NCBI GenBank assembly: GCA_003134785.1 | Contig: PLCN01000002.1 | Coordinates: 186,219-250,218 of the forward strand | Reading direction: 5' to 3' | Source: Spartobacteria bacterium | GTDB lineage: Bacteria > Verrucomicrobiota > Verrucomicrobiia > Chthoniobacterales > UBA10450 | Length of the DNA stretch: 64,000 nucleotides | Shown: positions 35,162-43,681 of the stretch, piece by piece | How the letters are laid out: each line of letters opens with the position of its first letter | Position numbering within the stretch: the first letter of the stretch is position 1 | The notes under the pieces: model-generated | Told to the model about the DNA's origin: nothing | Databases searched by the model: none | The model's input: the letters and a program-made list of their open reading frames with translations, nothing else | Translations under genes and position numbers: made by a program

Positions 35162-37222
35162 TCAAAGACGGCCGGTCACACTGCCACAATGGAATTGCTC
35201 GTGCGCTCGGATCGTCTGCTCGAATGAGGTCCGTTGATCGGCCTCGATTTCCCCGGGGAACTTCGCGCCGGACCTATTCCACTTTTCCAGCCAATCGGGC
35301 GTGAGCAGCTCATGTCGGGACGCGGAAGATGTGCTACACGCGGCGGGTGTGAGCGCGATGGTGGTTTCCAATTTCTCTCCAGCGTTTCGGCCTCTGGCAA
35401 CGTAGAATCCGGCGGCGAGGAGAGCGGCGCGGTTCGCGGTTGAGCAGGTGTAGGTGAAGAGTTCGGCGGCACGTCCCGCGCAGGCGTCGAACAATTTGCG
35501 AAAGGCCTCGAGCGTCCATTGATCGCCCGAAGTCTTGGTCGAAAACATATCGTAAAAAATGAGGTCGGGTGGATCGGGAGCGGCGGCCATGGTTTCGAGA
35601 AAATCGCCGAGCAAAAGCGACCAGCTCAAGCGCGGATGCCGTCGCGATTGCCAGCAGCCGTCCTTAAGAATTCCGGCGGGGCCGCTGTGACGCAAGTAAG
35701 GAAAATCGCGGCTGTGCCGGAACGCGAGCCGGAGTGAATCAAGATCGTTTTCGAAGCTGACGATCTTGAGCGGACGCACGGGAGCCTTTGCGGCCTGCTC
35801 TTCGTAGCAGACAATCGCCGCCATCGCGTTCGCCGCGGCGCCGAGTCCGACATCCCAAATGACCAGGGGCGCGGCGCTGTCCGGATTCTCGTTCGCAGAA
35901 AGCTGCACGCGCTCGGCCAGGTTTGATTGCTCGATATAGAGTCTTCTCGCTTCTTCCATCGGCGGAGTTCGCGAGTGCATGATCTCGCCCGACGAAATCT
36001 GCCGGATGCTGGCGAAGCCTTCCCACGCCAGGTGCACTTCGTAATTTCCTAGCATGCGGACCTTCGTCCGCTTCGGCTTCTGCGCGCGGATCGGATTGTC
36101 GAGATCGGATTCGTGCAGAAAAGCGCGCTTCTCGCGATAGAGATCGAGGAAGCTGTCGGCCAGAATGCTTTCGCGAATTTCGCGCATGAGCTGGTGATAG
36201 AAATGGATGTTGTGTTTGCCGAGCAACTGCCAGCCCAGCGTCTCGCTCGTCTTGGTCAGGTGATGGAGATAAGCGCGGGAGTAGCGCGCGCACGTCGGAC
36301 ACGCGCAGGTCGGATCGAGTTTCTCCTCGGAGAATTTGTAGACTCCGCGGCGCATCTGCAAAAATCCACGCGAAGTGAAGACGGCGCCGCGCTGGGCGAG
36401 CTGCGTCGGCATGATGCAATCGAACATGTCCACACCGCGATGGACGCCTTCGAGAATATCGAGCGGCGTGCCGACACCCATGAGGTAACGCGGCTTGTCG
36501 CGCGGCAAGAGTTGAGCGGTGAATTCGCACACGTCCTCGCGCTCGCTTTTTCCCTCGCCGACCGCGAGCCCGCCGATGGCGAATCCGTCGAATGGCATTT
36601 CGCCCAGGATCGCCGCGCTTTCCCGCCGCAATTCCTGGAAGAGAGCGCCCTGGATAATCCCAAACATCGATTGCGGCGAATCTCCGCGCGCCGCGAGACT
36701 CCGCGCCGCCCAGCGATGCGTGACATCGAGTGCGGCCCGCGCTACTGCTTCATCCGCAGTCGAGGCGATGCAATGATCGAGCGCCATCATGATGTCGCCG
36801 CCGATCGCCTTCTGCGTCTCGATGCTGACTTCCGGGCTGAGCAGGATCGTCTTCCCATCGAGATAACTCTGAAAGACCGCGCCCTCTTCGCTCATCGCGC
36901 GCGAATGCGGCAGCGAGAAAATTTGAAATCCACCGGAGTCCGTCAGCACCGAGCGTTTCCAACTCATGAAGCCATGAATGCCACCCGTGCGGCGGAAGAC
37001 TTCCGGACCGGGACGGAGCAACAAATGATAAGTATTCGCGAGAAGAATTTGCGTGCCCGCATCCTCGAGCGTTTGCGGGAGCTGCGCCTTGACCGTGGCC
37101 TGCGTCCCCACCGGCATGAAGAGCGGCGTCTGCACTTCGTTGTGCAAGGTATGAAACGTCGCGGCCCGCGCGCGGGAGCCCGTCGCCTCCGCATCCAGGT
37201 GGAAGTTCAAACGCGATGCCAT
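35162..37222 (-). CDS. tgt: tRNA-guanine transglycosylase fused to an MnmC-like methyltransferase domain
   Basis: The product has 686 residues, against about 375 for ordinary Tgt. Residues 1-365 are a complete bacterial Tgt that swaps G34 for preQ1: substrate-binding Asp in TDSGGFQ (D95), nucleophile in GVDMFDCIMPT (D268), and Zn ligands C306, C308, C311 and H337. Residues 375-686 resemble the SAM-dependent methyltransferase part of MnmC (MTase_30), with motif I IWDVGLGAAANAMAA and FYDMFSTKTSGDQWTLEAF. MnmC methylates nm5(s2)U34, so both halves act on the wobble position. The start ATG overlaps the bshA stop by one base (TAATG). Confidence 0.88.
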   Translation of the reverse strand: MASRLNFHLDAEATGSRARAATFHTLHNEVQTPLFMPVGTQATVKAQLPQTLEDAGTQILLANTYHLLLRPGPEVFRRTGGIHGFMSWKRSVLTDSGGFQIFSLPHSRAMSEEGAVFQSYLDGKTILLSPEVSIETQKAIGGDIMMALDHCIASTADEAVARAALDVTHRWAARSLAARGDSPQSMFGIIQGALFQELRRESAAILGEMPFDGFAIGGLAVGEGKSEREDVCEFTAQLLPRDKPRYLMGVGTPLDILEGVHRGVDMFDCIMPTQLAQRGAVFTSRGFLQMRRGVYKFSEEKLDPTCACPTCARYSRAYLHHLTKTSETLGWQLLGKHNIHFYHQLMREIRESILADSFLDLYREKRAFLHESDLDNPIRAQKPKRTKVRMLGNYEVHLAWEGFASIRQISSGEIMHSRTPPMEEARRLYIEQSNLAERVQLSANENPDSAAPLVIWDVGLGAAANAMAAIVCYEEQAAKAPVRPLKIVSFENDLDSLRLAFRHSRDFPYLRHSGPAGILKDGCWQSRRHPRLSWSLLLGDFLETMAAAPDPPDLIFYDMFSTKTSGDQWTLEAFRKLFDACAGRAAELFTYTCSTANRAALLAAGFYVARGRNAGEKLETTIALTPAACSTSSASRHELLTPDWLEKWNRSGAKFPGEIEADQRTSFEQTIRAHEQFHCGSVTGRL

Positions 37223-38343
37223 TACGCGATGACCTGCCGATACAATGCTTCGTAGCAGGGCACGATTTTCGCAGCCGTGAAATATTTCTCGGCTCGCGCG
37301 CGAGCTCGTTCCCCAAGTTCCCGCGCGACGTTCGGTGAGTCGACCAGCGCGTCGAGCGAGGACGCCATCGCCGCGATGTCGCCGAACTCATGCAGGTAAG
37401 CGGCGTCGCCCACCACTTCGGGAATTCCGCCGATCCGAAAGGCAACGACCGGCTTTCCGAAAAACAAAGTTTCGAGAATGCTCAAGCCGAAGCTCTCGTT
37501 CTCCGAGGTGTAAAGGCCGGCGTCGGCAGCGGGCAGATAATTCTCCACCGCTGCGGCATCTTCTCGGACGATGACGTGACCGCGCAATCCAAGTTCGTCC
37601 ACAAGCGGTTCGTACGGAGCGAACGGACCGCCGGCGAGAATCAACAATCGGATTCGATCCCGGTTCGATGTTTTCGCAATCACTTGCAACAGGAGATCGA
37701 TGCGCTTAACCGGCCGGAGATTGGACATGTGTACGACGAGGAACTCGTCCGAGATTCCAAGCTTGCGCCGCATTTCATCGCGGCTCTTCGTTGGCGTCGC
37801 CGGCGTGAAGAAATTTGGAATGACGTGGATCCGTTCACGGAGTTTAAAGGTCTTCTCGGTTTGGTCCCGCAGACTTTCGGAAACCGTCGTGACCGCATCG
37901 GAATGGAGCAGCGCGTGTTCGATCGCCGCGCGGTACTGCGGGTTTGGGCCGAGAAGAGTCGTGTCGGTCCCGTGCAAGGTCGCCACGATCTTCGGTGCGG
38001 AATTTTCTATCATTTCAGAGGCCAGGAAAGCCGCGGTCGCGTGCGGAACAGCGTAGTGCACGTGGAAAACATCAAGCTCCTCTTGTTGGCCGACCTCGGC
38101 CATTTTAACAGCGAGCGGCAAAGTGTAATCGGGACAAGGGAACAAACTGCTTTGACCGACTGCGACTTGGTGGAAATGAATTCGCGGCGCAGAAAGATCG
38201 AGCCGCACCGGTTTGGCGTAGCTGAAGAAATGAACGGCGTGGCCGCGGTCGGCGAGTTCGGTTCCGAGCGCGGTCGCGAGAATTCCGCTGCCGCCGATCA
38301 ACGGAAAACAGGTGATCCCGATCTTGAGCGGACGCGATTCCAT
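37222..38343 (-). CDS. bshA: BshA-type glycosyltransferase (N-acetyl-alpha-glucosaminyl L-malate synthase)
   Basis: The product has 373 residues from the ATG at 38343; a TTG one codon earlier is possible. It is a GT4-family GT-B enzyme: N-terminal LKIGITCFPLIGGSGILATA, acceptor-domain VHYAVPHATAAFLASEM, and the C-terminal donor-site E-x7-E motif in YTSENESFGLSILETLFFGK. BshA joins UDP-GlcNAc and L-malate in the first step of bacillithiol synthesis. The Gly-Gly-Ser-Gly loop and total length fit BshA. It overlaps the stop of the BshC-like gene (TGATG) and the start of tgt (TAATG), so the three are coupled. Confidence 0.85.
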   Translation of the reverse strand: MESRPLKIGITCFPLIGGSGILATALGTELADRGHAVHFFSYAKPVRLDLSAPRIHFHQVAVGQSSLFPCPDYTLPLAVKMAEVGQQEELDVFHVHYAVPHATAAFLASEMIENSAPKIVATLHGTDTTLLGPNPQYRAAIEHALLHSDAVTTVSESLRDQTEKTFKLRERIHVIPNFFTPATPTKSRDEMRRKLGISDEFLVVHMSNLRPVKRIDLLLQVIAKTSNRDRIRLLILAGGPFAPYEPLVDELGLRGHVIVREDAAAVENYLPAADAGLYTSENESFGLSILETLFFGKPVVAFRIGGIPEVVGDAAYLHEFGDIAAMASSLDALVDSPNVARELGERARARAEKYFTAAKIVPCYEALYRQVIA

Positions 38344-39110
38344 CAAGACCCAATATACGCGTGGTTCGAATCAGCGATGTCTTCGCGCTGCACGAAAGTC
38401 ACGCCAGGCGCGTCCGTTTCGTTGAGATATTGGCGCTCACCCGCTCCCGCGACGTAATGCGTGCAGCCGATGACCGATTGCATCCAGCGCAGGCGCGTAT
38501 TGCGCGTCGGGCTGATTTGCGTCGCATCGAATTCCTGCGCCGGAACCTCGATGTAGCGATCCGCGCCTTTGTGAAGCAAGAGCTTTCCGTCTCGGTATCG
38601 CGCGCGAACAATTTCACCTTCCCAGGGAACATCGACGAAGTAATCGTCGACCGGGATCGCCCGCTTCCGGAACTCGGGATCACTTGAGCGCTCCACTCGA
38701 ATTCCATCCAGCAATCCCATCCGCGCATAGAGGTCGCGGCAGAATTCGGCGACGGTTGAAGCCTCGACCGCTTTGAAGTGCTCGACGAGTTCGGGCGCGA
38801 CGTAGTTCGGGAGCTGCCGCGCGAGTTTCATCTGCCATTCCGGCAGGACGCGTTTCGCGTAGAGCGGCGAAAATTGTTTCTGGATCTTGTTCGCAAACTG
38901 GAAATTCAAGGCATTGTCCTGGCCGGTGTGCCGTTCGCGTAAGAGCGTGATCGTTTCACGGCAATCGTGATCGCTGTCGTGAAAGAAAAACACGATCGCG
39001 CCGCCGATCTCTTTTTGCAGCCGGCGCGCCGTCGCGATTTTGGCGTAGAGAAATCGCTTGGGAAAGAAGCCGCACGGTTGTTGACCGAAGCAGATGATCG
39101 GCTCAGCCAT
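38343..39110 (-). CDS. Compact BshC-like protein (putative cysteine-adding step of a bacillithiol-type pathway)
   Basis: The product has 255 residues from the ATG at 39110, two bases after the symporter stop. Although about half the length of BshC (about 540), it keeps both landmark regions of that family. Near the N-terminus is GQQPCGFFPKRFLYAKIAT followed by FFFHDSDHD, matching BshC GQQxGL...LYTIxKxI and the xxxEDHD loop. Near the C-terminus is IGCTHYVAGAGERQYLNE, matching the BshC AFIAGPGEINYW motif. The central insert and the C-terminal coiled coil are absent. It is directly coupled to bshA. Enzymatic activity is inferred, not shown. Confidence 0.65.
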   Translation of the reverse strand: MAEPIICFGQQPCGFFPKRFLYAKIATARRLQKEIGGAIVFFFHDSDHDCRETITLLRERHTGQDNALNFQFANKIQKQFSPLYAKRVLPEWQMKLARQLPNYVAPELVEHFKAVEASTVAEFCRDLYARMGLLDGIRVERSSDPEFRKRAIPVDDYFVDVPWEGEIVRARYRDGKLLLHKGADRYIEVPAQEFDATQISPTRNTRLRWMQSVIGCTHYVAGAGERQYLNETDAPGVTFVQREDIADSNHAYIGS

Positions 39111-39112
39111 GA

Positions 39113-40804
39113 TCAAGGCGCGTGCGGTCGCTCGTTCCGAAACAGCGTTTGTTGCAGGATCCAGGCAAACAAGAGAACAGCGCCGCAGCCGATAACGTTG
39201 TACCAAAGATAACCAATGCTCGAAGTGAAGAAGAGGACGAGGACGAGCGCCTGCGCGATCACCCCGGCGAAAAAAACCGCCGAGCCACGAACACCGCGCA
39301 TGAAAAAAGCGACCAGGAAAAGTCCAAGAATGCTCCCGTAGAAAACGGATCCTAAAATGTTGCCGGCCTCCACCAGGTTCTCGACCAGACTGGCAAACGA
39401 CGCGATCGCGATCGCGACCAGACCCCACGCAGCGGTGAACACTTTAGTCGCGACAACATAATGATGATCGCTCGCCTTCGGGCGGATGAGCGGCCGATAC
39501 AGATCGACCGCTGTCGTTGAACCAAGCGCGTTCAGCACTGCCGAGGTCGCGGACATCGTCGCGCAAAAAATCACCGCCACGAGCAGACCCACGACTCCGT
39601 GCGGCAGATGATGGAGGACGAAGGTGATGAAAACATAATCGGAGTCCTTGCTCTTCGGACTCGCGCCGGCTCGCTCGAGAATTTTCCTGGTGTTATCACG
39701 GATGCCGCGCGCTTGCGCATCGAGTTCCCGCACTTGTGTCGTCAGTGCCGCTGAAGTTTCCGTGGAAGCGTTGGACATCGCTTGAATGGTTTCGCGCTTA
39801 CGCGTGAAGACATCGTCGAACTGGGTCTGCAAGGCCGTGAGCTGTGGGCCATACCCGCGCTCAATCGCGCGTTGATACGTCGGCTGATTGAAAAACATCG
39901 GCGGCTTTTCGAATTGGTAGAAGAGAAAGACCATTGCGCCGAGCAACAGGATGAGAAACTGCATCGGCACTTTCACGATCGCGTTGAAAAGGAGGCCGAT
40001 CCGGCTCGCGCGCAGCGAACCGCCGGCGAGATAACGCTGCACCTGCGATTGATCGGCGCCGAAGTACGATAGCGAAAGAAAGAAACCGCCGAGAATGCCG
40101 GACCAGATGGTGTAGCGCCTGGATGGATCGATTGAGAAATCCACGGCCTGGAGTTTTCCCATCTTGCCCGCGATTGAAAGCGCGCCGCTGAATGACAAGT
40201 CGTCCGGCAATCGATGGACCGCGATGCCAAACGCCAGGGCCATCCCGACGAGGATGACCAGGATCTGATAGCGTTGCGTGAGGCTGACTATCTTCGTGCC
40301 GCCGATCACCGTGTAGGCGATGACGAATCCGCCCGCGAGCCAGATCGTCAGATTTAGATCCCAGCCGAGCAAGGCGGAGAGAATGATGGCGGGCGCGTAA
40401 ATCGTGATTCCGGCGGCGATGCCGCGCTGCACCAGGAACAAGAACGCGCCGAGCAGCCGTGTTTTCTGATCGAAACGCTGGCCAAGATATTCGTAGGCGG
40501 TGTAAACTTTCAACCGCTGATAGATCGGAACAAAAATCGCGCAGACGACGATGAGCGCGAACGGCTGGCCGAAATAATTTTGGATGAATCCGATTCCGCT
40601 TTCGTAGGCCTGACCCGGCATCGAGAGGAACGTGATCGGGCCGGCTTGGGTGGCCAGGACGGAAAGGCCGATCGTACCCCATCGAATGCTGGCATCGCCC
40701 TTGAGATATTCTCGGAGGTTCGGGTGATTGTAGGTGCGCCACAATCCGTAAAGCGGGATCGCGAGGATCGTCGCGATCAGGACAAGGTAATCGATCCGGT
40801 TCAC
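39113..40804 (-). CDS. Sodium:solute symporter (SSS family)
   Basis: The product has 563 residues with about 13 TM helices and a GTG start overlapping the stop of a 39-residue gene. SSS features are an N-terminal unwound TM1 (GLSVLATQAGPITFLSMPGQ) and the sodium-site segment FCATMSATSAVLNALGSTTA in TM8. A 75-residue hydrophilic loop (about 305-385) with coiled-coil character is inserted between TM helices; this is longer than in typical members. The substrate is unknown. In related genomes such symporters accompany sugar or sialic-acid catabolism genes; here the neighbours are bsh-type and PIG-L genes. Confidence 0.85.
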   Translation of the reverse strand: MNRIDYLVLIATILAIPLYGLWRTYNHPNLREYLKGDASIRWGTIGLSVLATQAGPITFLSMPGQAYESGIGFIQNYFGQPFALIVVCAIFVPIYQRLKVYTAYEYLGQRFDQKTRLLGAFLFLVQRGIAAGITIYAPAIILSALLGWDLNLTIWLAGGFVIAYTVIGGTKIVSLTQRYQILVILVGMALAFGIAVHRLPDDLSFSGALSIAGKMGKLQAVDFSIDPSRRYTIWSGILGGFFLSLSYFGADQSQVQRYLAGGSLRASRIGLLFNAIVKVPMQFLILLLGAMVFLFYQFEKPPMFFNQPTYQRAIERGYGPQLTALQTQFDDVFTRKRETIQAMSNASTETSAALTTQVRELDAQARGIRDNTRKILERAGASPKSKDSDYVFITFVLHHLPHGVVGLLVAVIFCATMSATSAVLNALGSTTAVDLYRPLIRPKASDHHYVVATKVFTAAWGLVAIAIASFASLVENLVEAGNILGSVFYGSILGLFLVAFFMRGVRGSAVFFAGVIAQALVLVLFFTSSIGYLWYNVIGCGAVLLFAWILQQTLFRNERPHAP

Positions 40805-40920
40805 GAAAACCGGAGAGTGAACGCGTAGAGCAAAGCGACCTCAATCGCGAACAGCGCGATCGCAAACGTGTAGGCTTTGCGCCAGGTGGCGAAAAGTGGC
40901 GGTCGATCCTGCGCGCTCAT
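40801..40920 (-). CDS. 39-residue single-TM protein coupled to the symporter
   Basis: An ATG at 40920 opens a 39-codon frame: MSAQDRPPLFATWRKAYTFA, then a hydrophobic helix (IALFAIEVALLYAFTLRF) and a stop at 40801-40803. The stop overlaps the GTG start of the sodium:solute symporter by four bases (GTGA), the classic signature of translational coupling. Small one- or two-TM partner subunits are known for some SSS symporters (for example DUF997/YhdT next to PanF). Too short for routine gene calling. Confidence 0.7.
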   Translation of the reverse strand: MSAQDRPPLFATWRKAYTFAIALFAIEVALLYAFTLRFS

Positions 40921-41083
40921 TCTTCTGTAGCCGCCGCCCTGCTTGCCACGCCGAAGCAAAGCGAAGGAGGGTGGGCGGCGCGATGATTGGCGGGAATGCT
41001 AACGGTCGTTGTGTCCATCAGCGGCGACGCGTCTCTCGCGCTTCGCATCGCGAAGCGGCTACAGAGGGAGGAGAGGTCCGCGC

Positions 41084-43591
41084 TCATTTCGCTCCGCGCA
41101 GCGAAACCATGTTCGCGAAGAGGCGATACGCTCCGGGAACTCCCGCCGGCAATTGGCGGAACCACGAATAGCCAGTGTAGACAAAATAGCCGTTGCCGGA
41201 TTTGGCCACGAGCAATCCGCCATCGAGCGGTTTTTCTCCCGGATCGTTGCAGGACAGAATCGGCGTCCACGCCGGATCCCATTTGTTCGGAAAATAAAGG
41301 CCGCGTTCCTGGACCCACCCTTTGAAATCTTCGGCGGTGATTTTGTTCGGCGTGTTCATCAACGGATGATCCGGCGCGAGCATCCGCACCTCGGCGTTCT
41401 CGTCGGTCACGCGGTCGCGAGAAATCTCCAGCGAGAACGGGCCGATCTCTTTCGTCTTGAGATCGGCTGTCGTGTTGTATTGCGCCACGACCACACCGCC
41501 AGCCTTCACGTAAGCGAGCAACTGTGGCTGCCAGTTCGCGATTCGATCTTGCGTGTTATAGGCGCGAATGCCGAGGACGACAGCGTCGAAGCGTTTCAGA
41601 TTTTCCGAAGTGATATCGCCGGCATTCAGGATCTTCACGTTGTAACCGATCTGCTGAAGGCTCTGCGGAATTTCGTCGCCCGCTCCGGGAATGAATCCGA
41701 TGAGTTCGCCTTTCTTCCGGATATCAGCGCGCACGATCTTCGCTTCCGCGGGAGGCATCAAGACGTGCAGACCGATGTGCGGATACGAAATGCGTTCGCG
41801 TGTGAAGGAGTAGTCGCGCCCTTCGACAGACACCACGGCGCGCAGCGTTCCTTCATTTGCGTTTGGTGGTGGCTTGATCGTAAACGCGGCGAAGATTTCG
41901 GAGTCGGCTGCTTTCAAATCGACGGGAACGGATGCCGGTTCGATCTGCCATCCTTTCGGCGCTTCGAGCCGGAGTTGACCGCGGACGGCGGCAGTCGAAG
42001 CGACGACGCGCACTTGAACCGACTTCGGTTTGTCATCACCGAAAACAAAAACCCGATCGGACAAATTCGCGAAAACCGGCGGAGCGATGACGAGATCCTG
42101 CCTCACTTCGCCGATGATCGGATCGACCGTGCGGTATTTCGTGTCGACGCTGTAACGAAGATCCTGATCGGCGACGCGCAACGCGATCTCCACCGGGAAA
42201 GGTGGCGGATTCTCCGCGAGACCGATCAACGTTTGATCGTCGACCGTGAATGTGCCGAGTGTCGCCGGCTTCCGTAGCCAATAAGGTTGCGACCACGCAA
42301 CATCTTTCGGAAGAGTCGGCGCGAGATCTTTCGCGACGAATTGATCGGTCGCAAGCGGCAAGTCCAGTCGAAGTGTTTCTCCCGTGACAGGTGTTCGCAC
42401 CTCGACCAATTGCACCGGAACCTTCGAGCGATTGATCGCCTCGAATTTTATCGGCAACGGTTGAGATGCCGAAACTGTCCCGATGGTACTCGAGCTTTCG
42501 ATGTTGAGTCCAAGGCATGCCGCGATAATCGAATCTGCTTCCGCCCGTTTCTCCGCGCCCCAATCCTTGTCACTGAATTGCGTGAGTGCTTTGCGGAGAT
42601 CCAAGAGCTTCGGGACAGATGCCGCGGGATCTGTCGGGACGAACATTGAAATCACCTGCTTCACCTTGTCGGCGATCGCTTCCGACTTCGGCACGCGCGA
42701 CCAAGCGGTGTCCACGCCATCAAACAGACCGTTCGTGATCGGCGCGCCCTCCAGCACCTTGAAATATTCTTTGCGCGCGCCGCGCCTTGGCGGACTGCCG
42801 ACACCCTGGCTCTTGTGCATGCTCAAACTTGCTGCCGCGATTTCGGTAAAGGCTTTGCCGAGGAGCGGATTGAAACCGCCCGCTTCCATCGTGGCGAGGC
42901 CGGTGGGATCGAACGGTAGATTTCGATTCGAGAAAAAGAACGGCGAAGTATTCCAAACAAGCCGCGTCGGCTTCCAGACTTCAACGAAAGCCAATTGTTC
43001 CGGAAAGCGTTTCGGATCGCCGGCTGCCGCAAAAGCCTCGCGCGCGAGAATCGCCGAAGCGGTGTGATGTCCATGGGTCTTGTCGTCGTCCGGACTGAAA
43101 CGCGTGACGACCACGTCCGGGCGAAATCGACGAATAACCCACACGATATCGGAGAGGATCTTGTCGCGATCCCAAATCCGCAGCGTTTCCTGCGACGTTT
43201 TCGAGAATCCGAAGTCGACCGCGCGGGTAAAGAATTGCCGGCCGTGATCGAGCCGACGCGCTGCGAGAAGCTCCTGCGTGCGGATGACGCCAAGTTTTTC
43301 GCGCAGTTCCGGTCCGATCAGATTCTGCCCACCATCTCCGCGCGTGACCGAGAGATATCCCGCGTCGTAGAGCGAGCCATTCGCCCACAACGCCATTAGA
43401 TTCGTGTTCTCATCGTCCGGATGGGCCGCGACGTAGAGCACGCGCCCGAGCACATTCAGCTTTTGGAGCGCGAGCTGGATCTCAGCGGCGTTCATGGGCG
43501 GTGGAAACGCCGGCGCCGGCGAATCGGCCGCGCGGCCCGAACGCAAAACGGCGCCAGTCACGAGAAACATCAAAACCGCTTTCCAAAACAT
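41084..43591 (-). CDS. Large secreted PIG-L (LmbE-like) deacetylase
   Basis: The product has 835 residues from the ATG at 43591 (a GTG four codons earlier is possible). It has a signal peptide (LMFLVTGAVLRSGRAADS). Residues 40-290 form an LmbE-type Zn-dependent N-acetylglucosaminyl deacetylase domain with AHPDDENTNLM and the second metal motif DKTHGHHTASA. The remaining about 540 residues are an extracytoplasmic region with beta-sandwich-like NEW/CARDB-type segments and a C-terminal glutamine-amidotransferase-like part. Cytosolic BshB enzymes are only about 220-240 residues, so this is more likely a glycan-processing enzyme than BshB itself. Confidence 0.8.
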   Translation of the reverse strand: MFWKAVLMFLVTGAVLRSGRAADSPAPAFPPPMNAAEIQLALQKLNVLGRVLYVAAHPDDENTNLMALWANGSLYDAGYLSVTRGDGGQNLIGPELREKLGVIRTQELLAARRLDHGRQFFTRAVDFGFSKTSQETLRIWDRDKILSDIVWVIRRFRPDVVVTRFSPDDDKTHGHHTASAILAREAFAAAGDPKRFPEQLAFVEVWKPTRLVWNTSPFFFSNRNLPFDPTGLATMEAGGFNPLLGKAFTEIAAASLSMHKSQGVGSPPRRGARKEYFKVLEGAPITNGLFDGVDTAWSRVPKSEAIADKVKQVISMFVPTDPAASVPKLLDLRKALTQFSDKDWGAEKRAEADSIIAACLGLNIESSSTIGTVSASQPLPIKFEAINRSKVPVQLVEVRTPVTGETLRLDLPLATDQFVAKDLAPTLPKDVAWSQPYWLRKPATLGTFTVDDQTLIGLAENPPPFPVEIALRVADQDLRYSVDTKYRTVDPIIGEVRQDLVIAPPVFANLSDRVFVFGDDKPKSVQVRVVASTAAVRGQLRLEAPKGWQIEPASVPVDLKAADSEIFAAFTIKPPPNANEGTLRAVVSVEGRDYSFTRERISYPHIGLHVLMPPAEAKIVRADIRKKGELIGFIPGAGDEIPQSLQQIGYNVKILNAGDITSENLKRFDAVVLGIRAYNTQDRIANWQPQLLAYVKAGGVVVAQYNTTADLKTKEIGPFSLEISRDRVTDENAEVRMLAPDHPLMNTPNKITAEDFKGWVQERGLYFPNKWDPAWTPILSCNDPGEKPLDGGLLVAKSGNGYFVYTGYSWFRQLPAGVPGAYRLFANMVSLRGAK

Positions 43592-43636
43592 CAACCGGTT
43601 CACAAAAAAGACATCAAGAGGTTAACCGCGAGCACA

Positions 43637-43656
43637 GCCCCGAACCCTCTCGGGGC
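43637..43656 (-). terminator. Terminator-like hairpin after the DUF2911 gene
   Basis: GCCCCGA and TCGGGGC (7-bp perfect stem, 6-nt loop) begin 26 nt downstream of the DUF2911 stop on the minus strand and precede the PIG-L gene. No immediate T-run follows; a TCTTTTTTG stretch occurs about 25 nt later. Confidence 0.45.
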
Positions 43657-43681
43657 CACCCACGCCAGAGCGATTCGCGGA

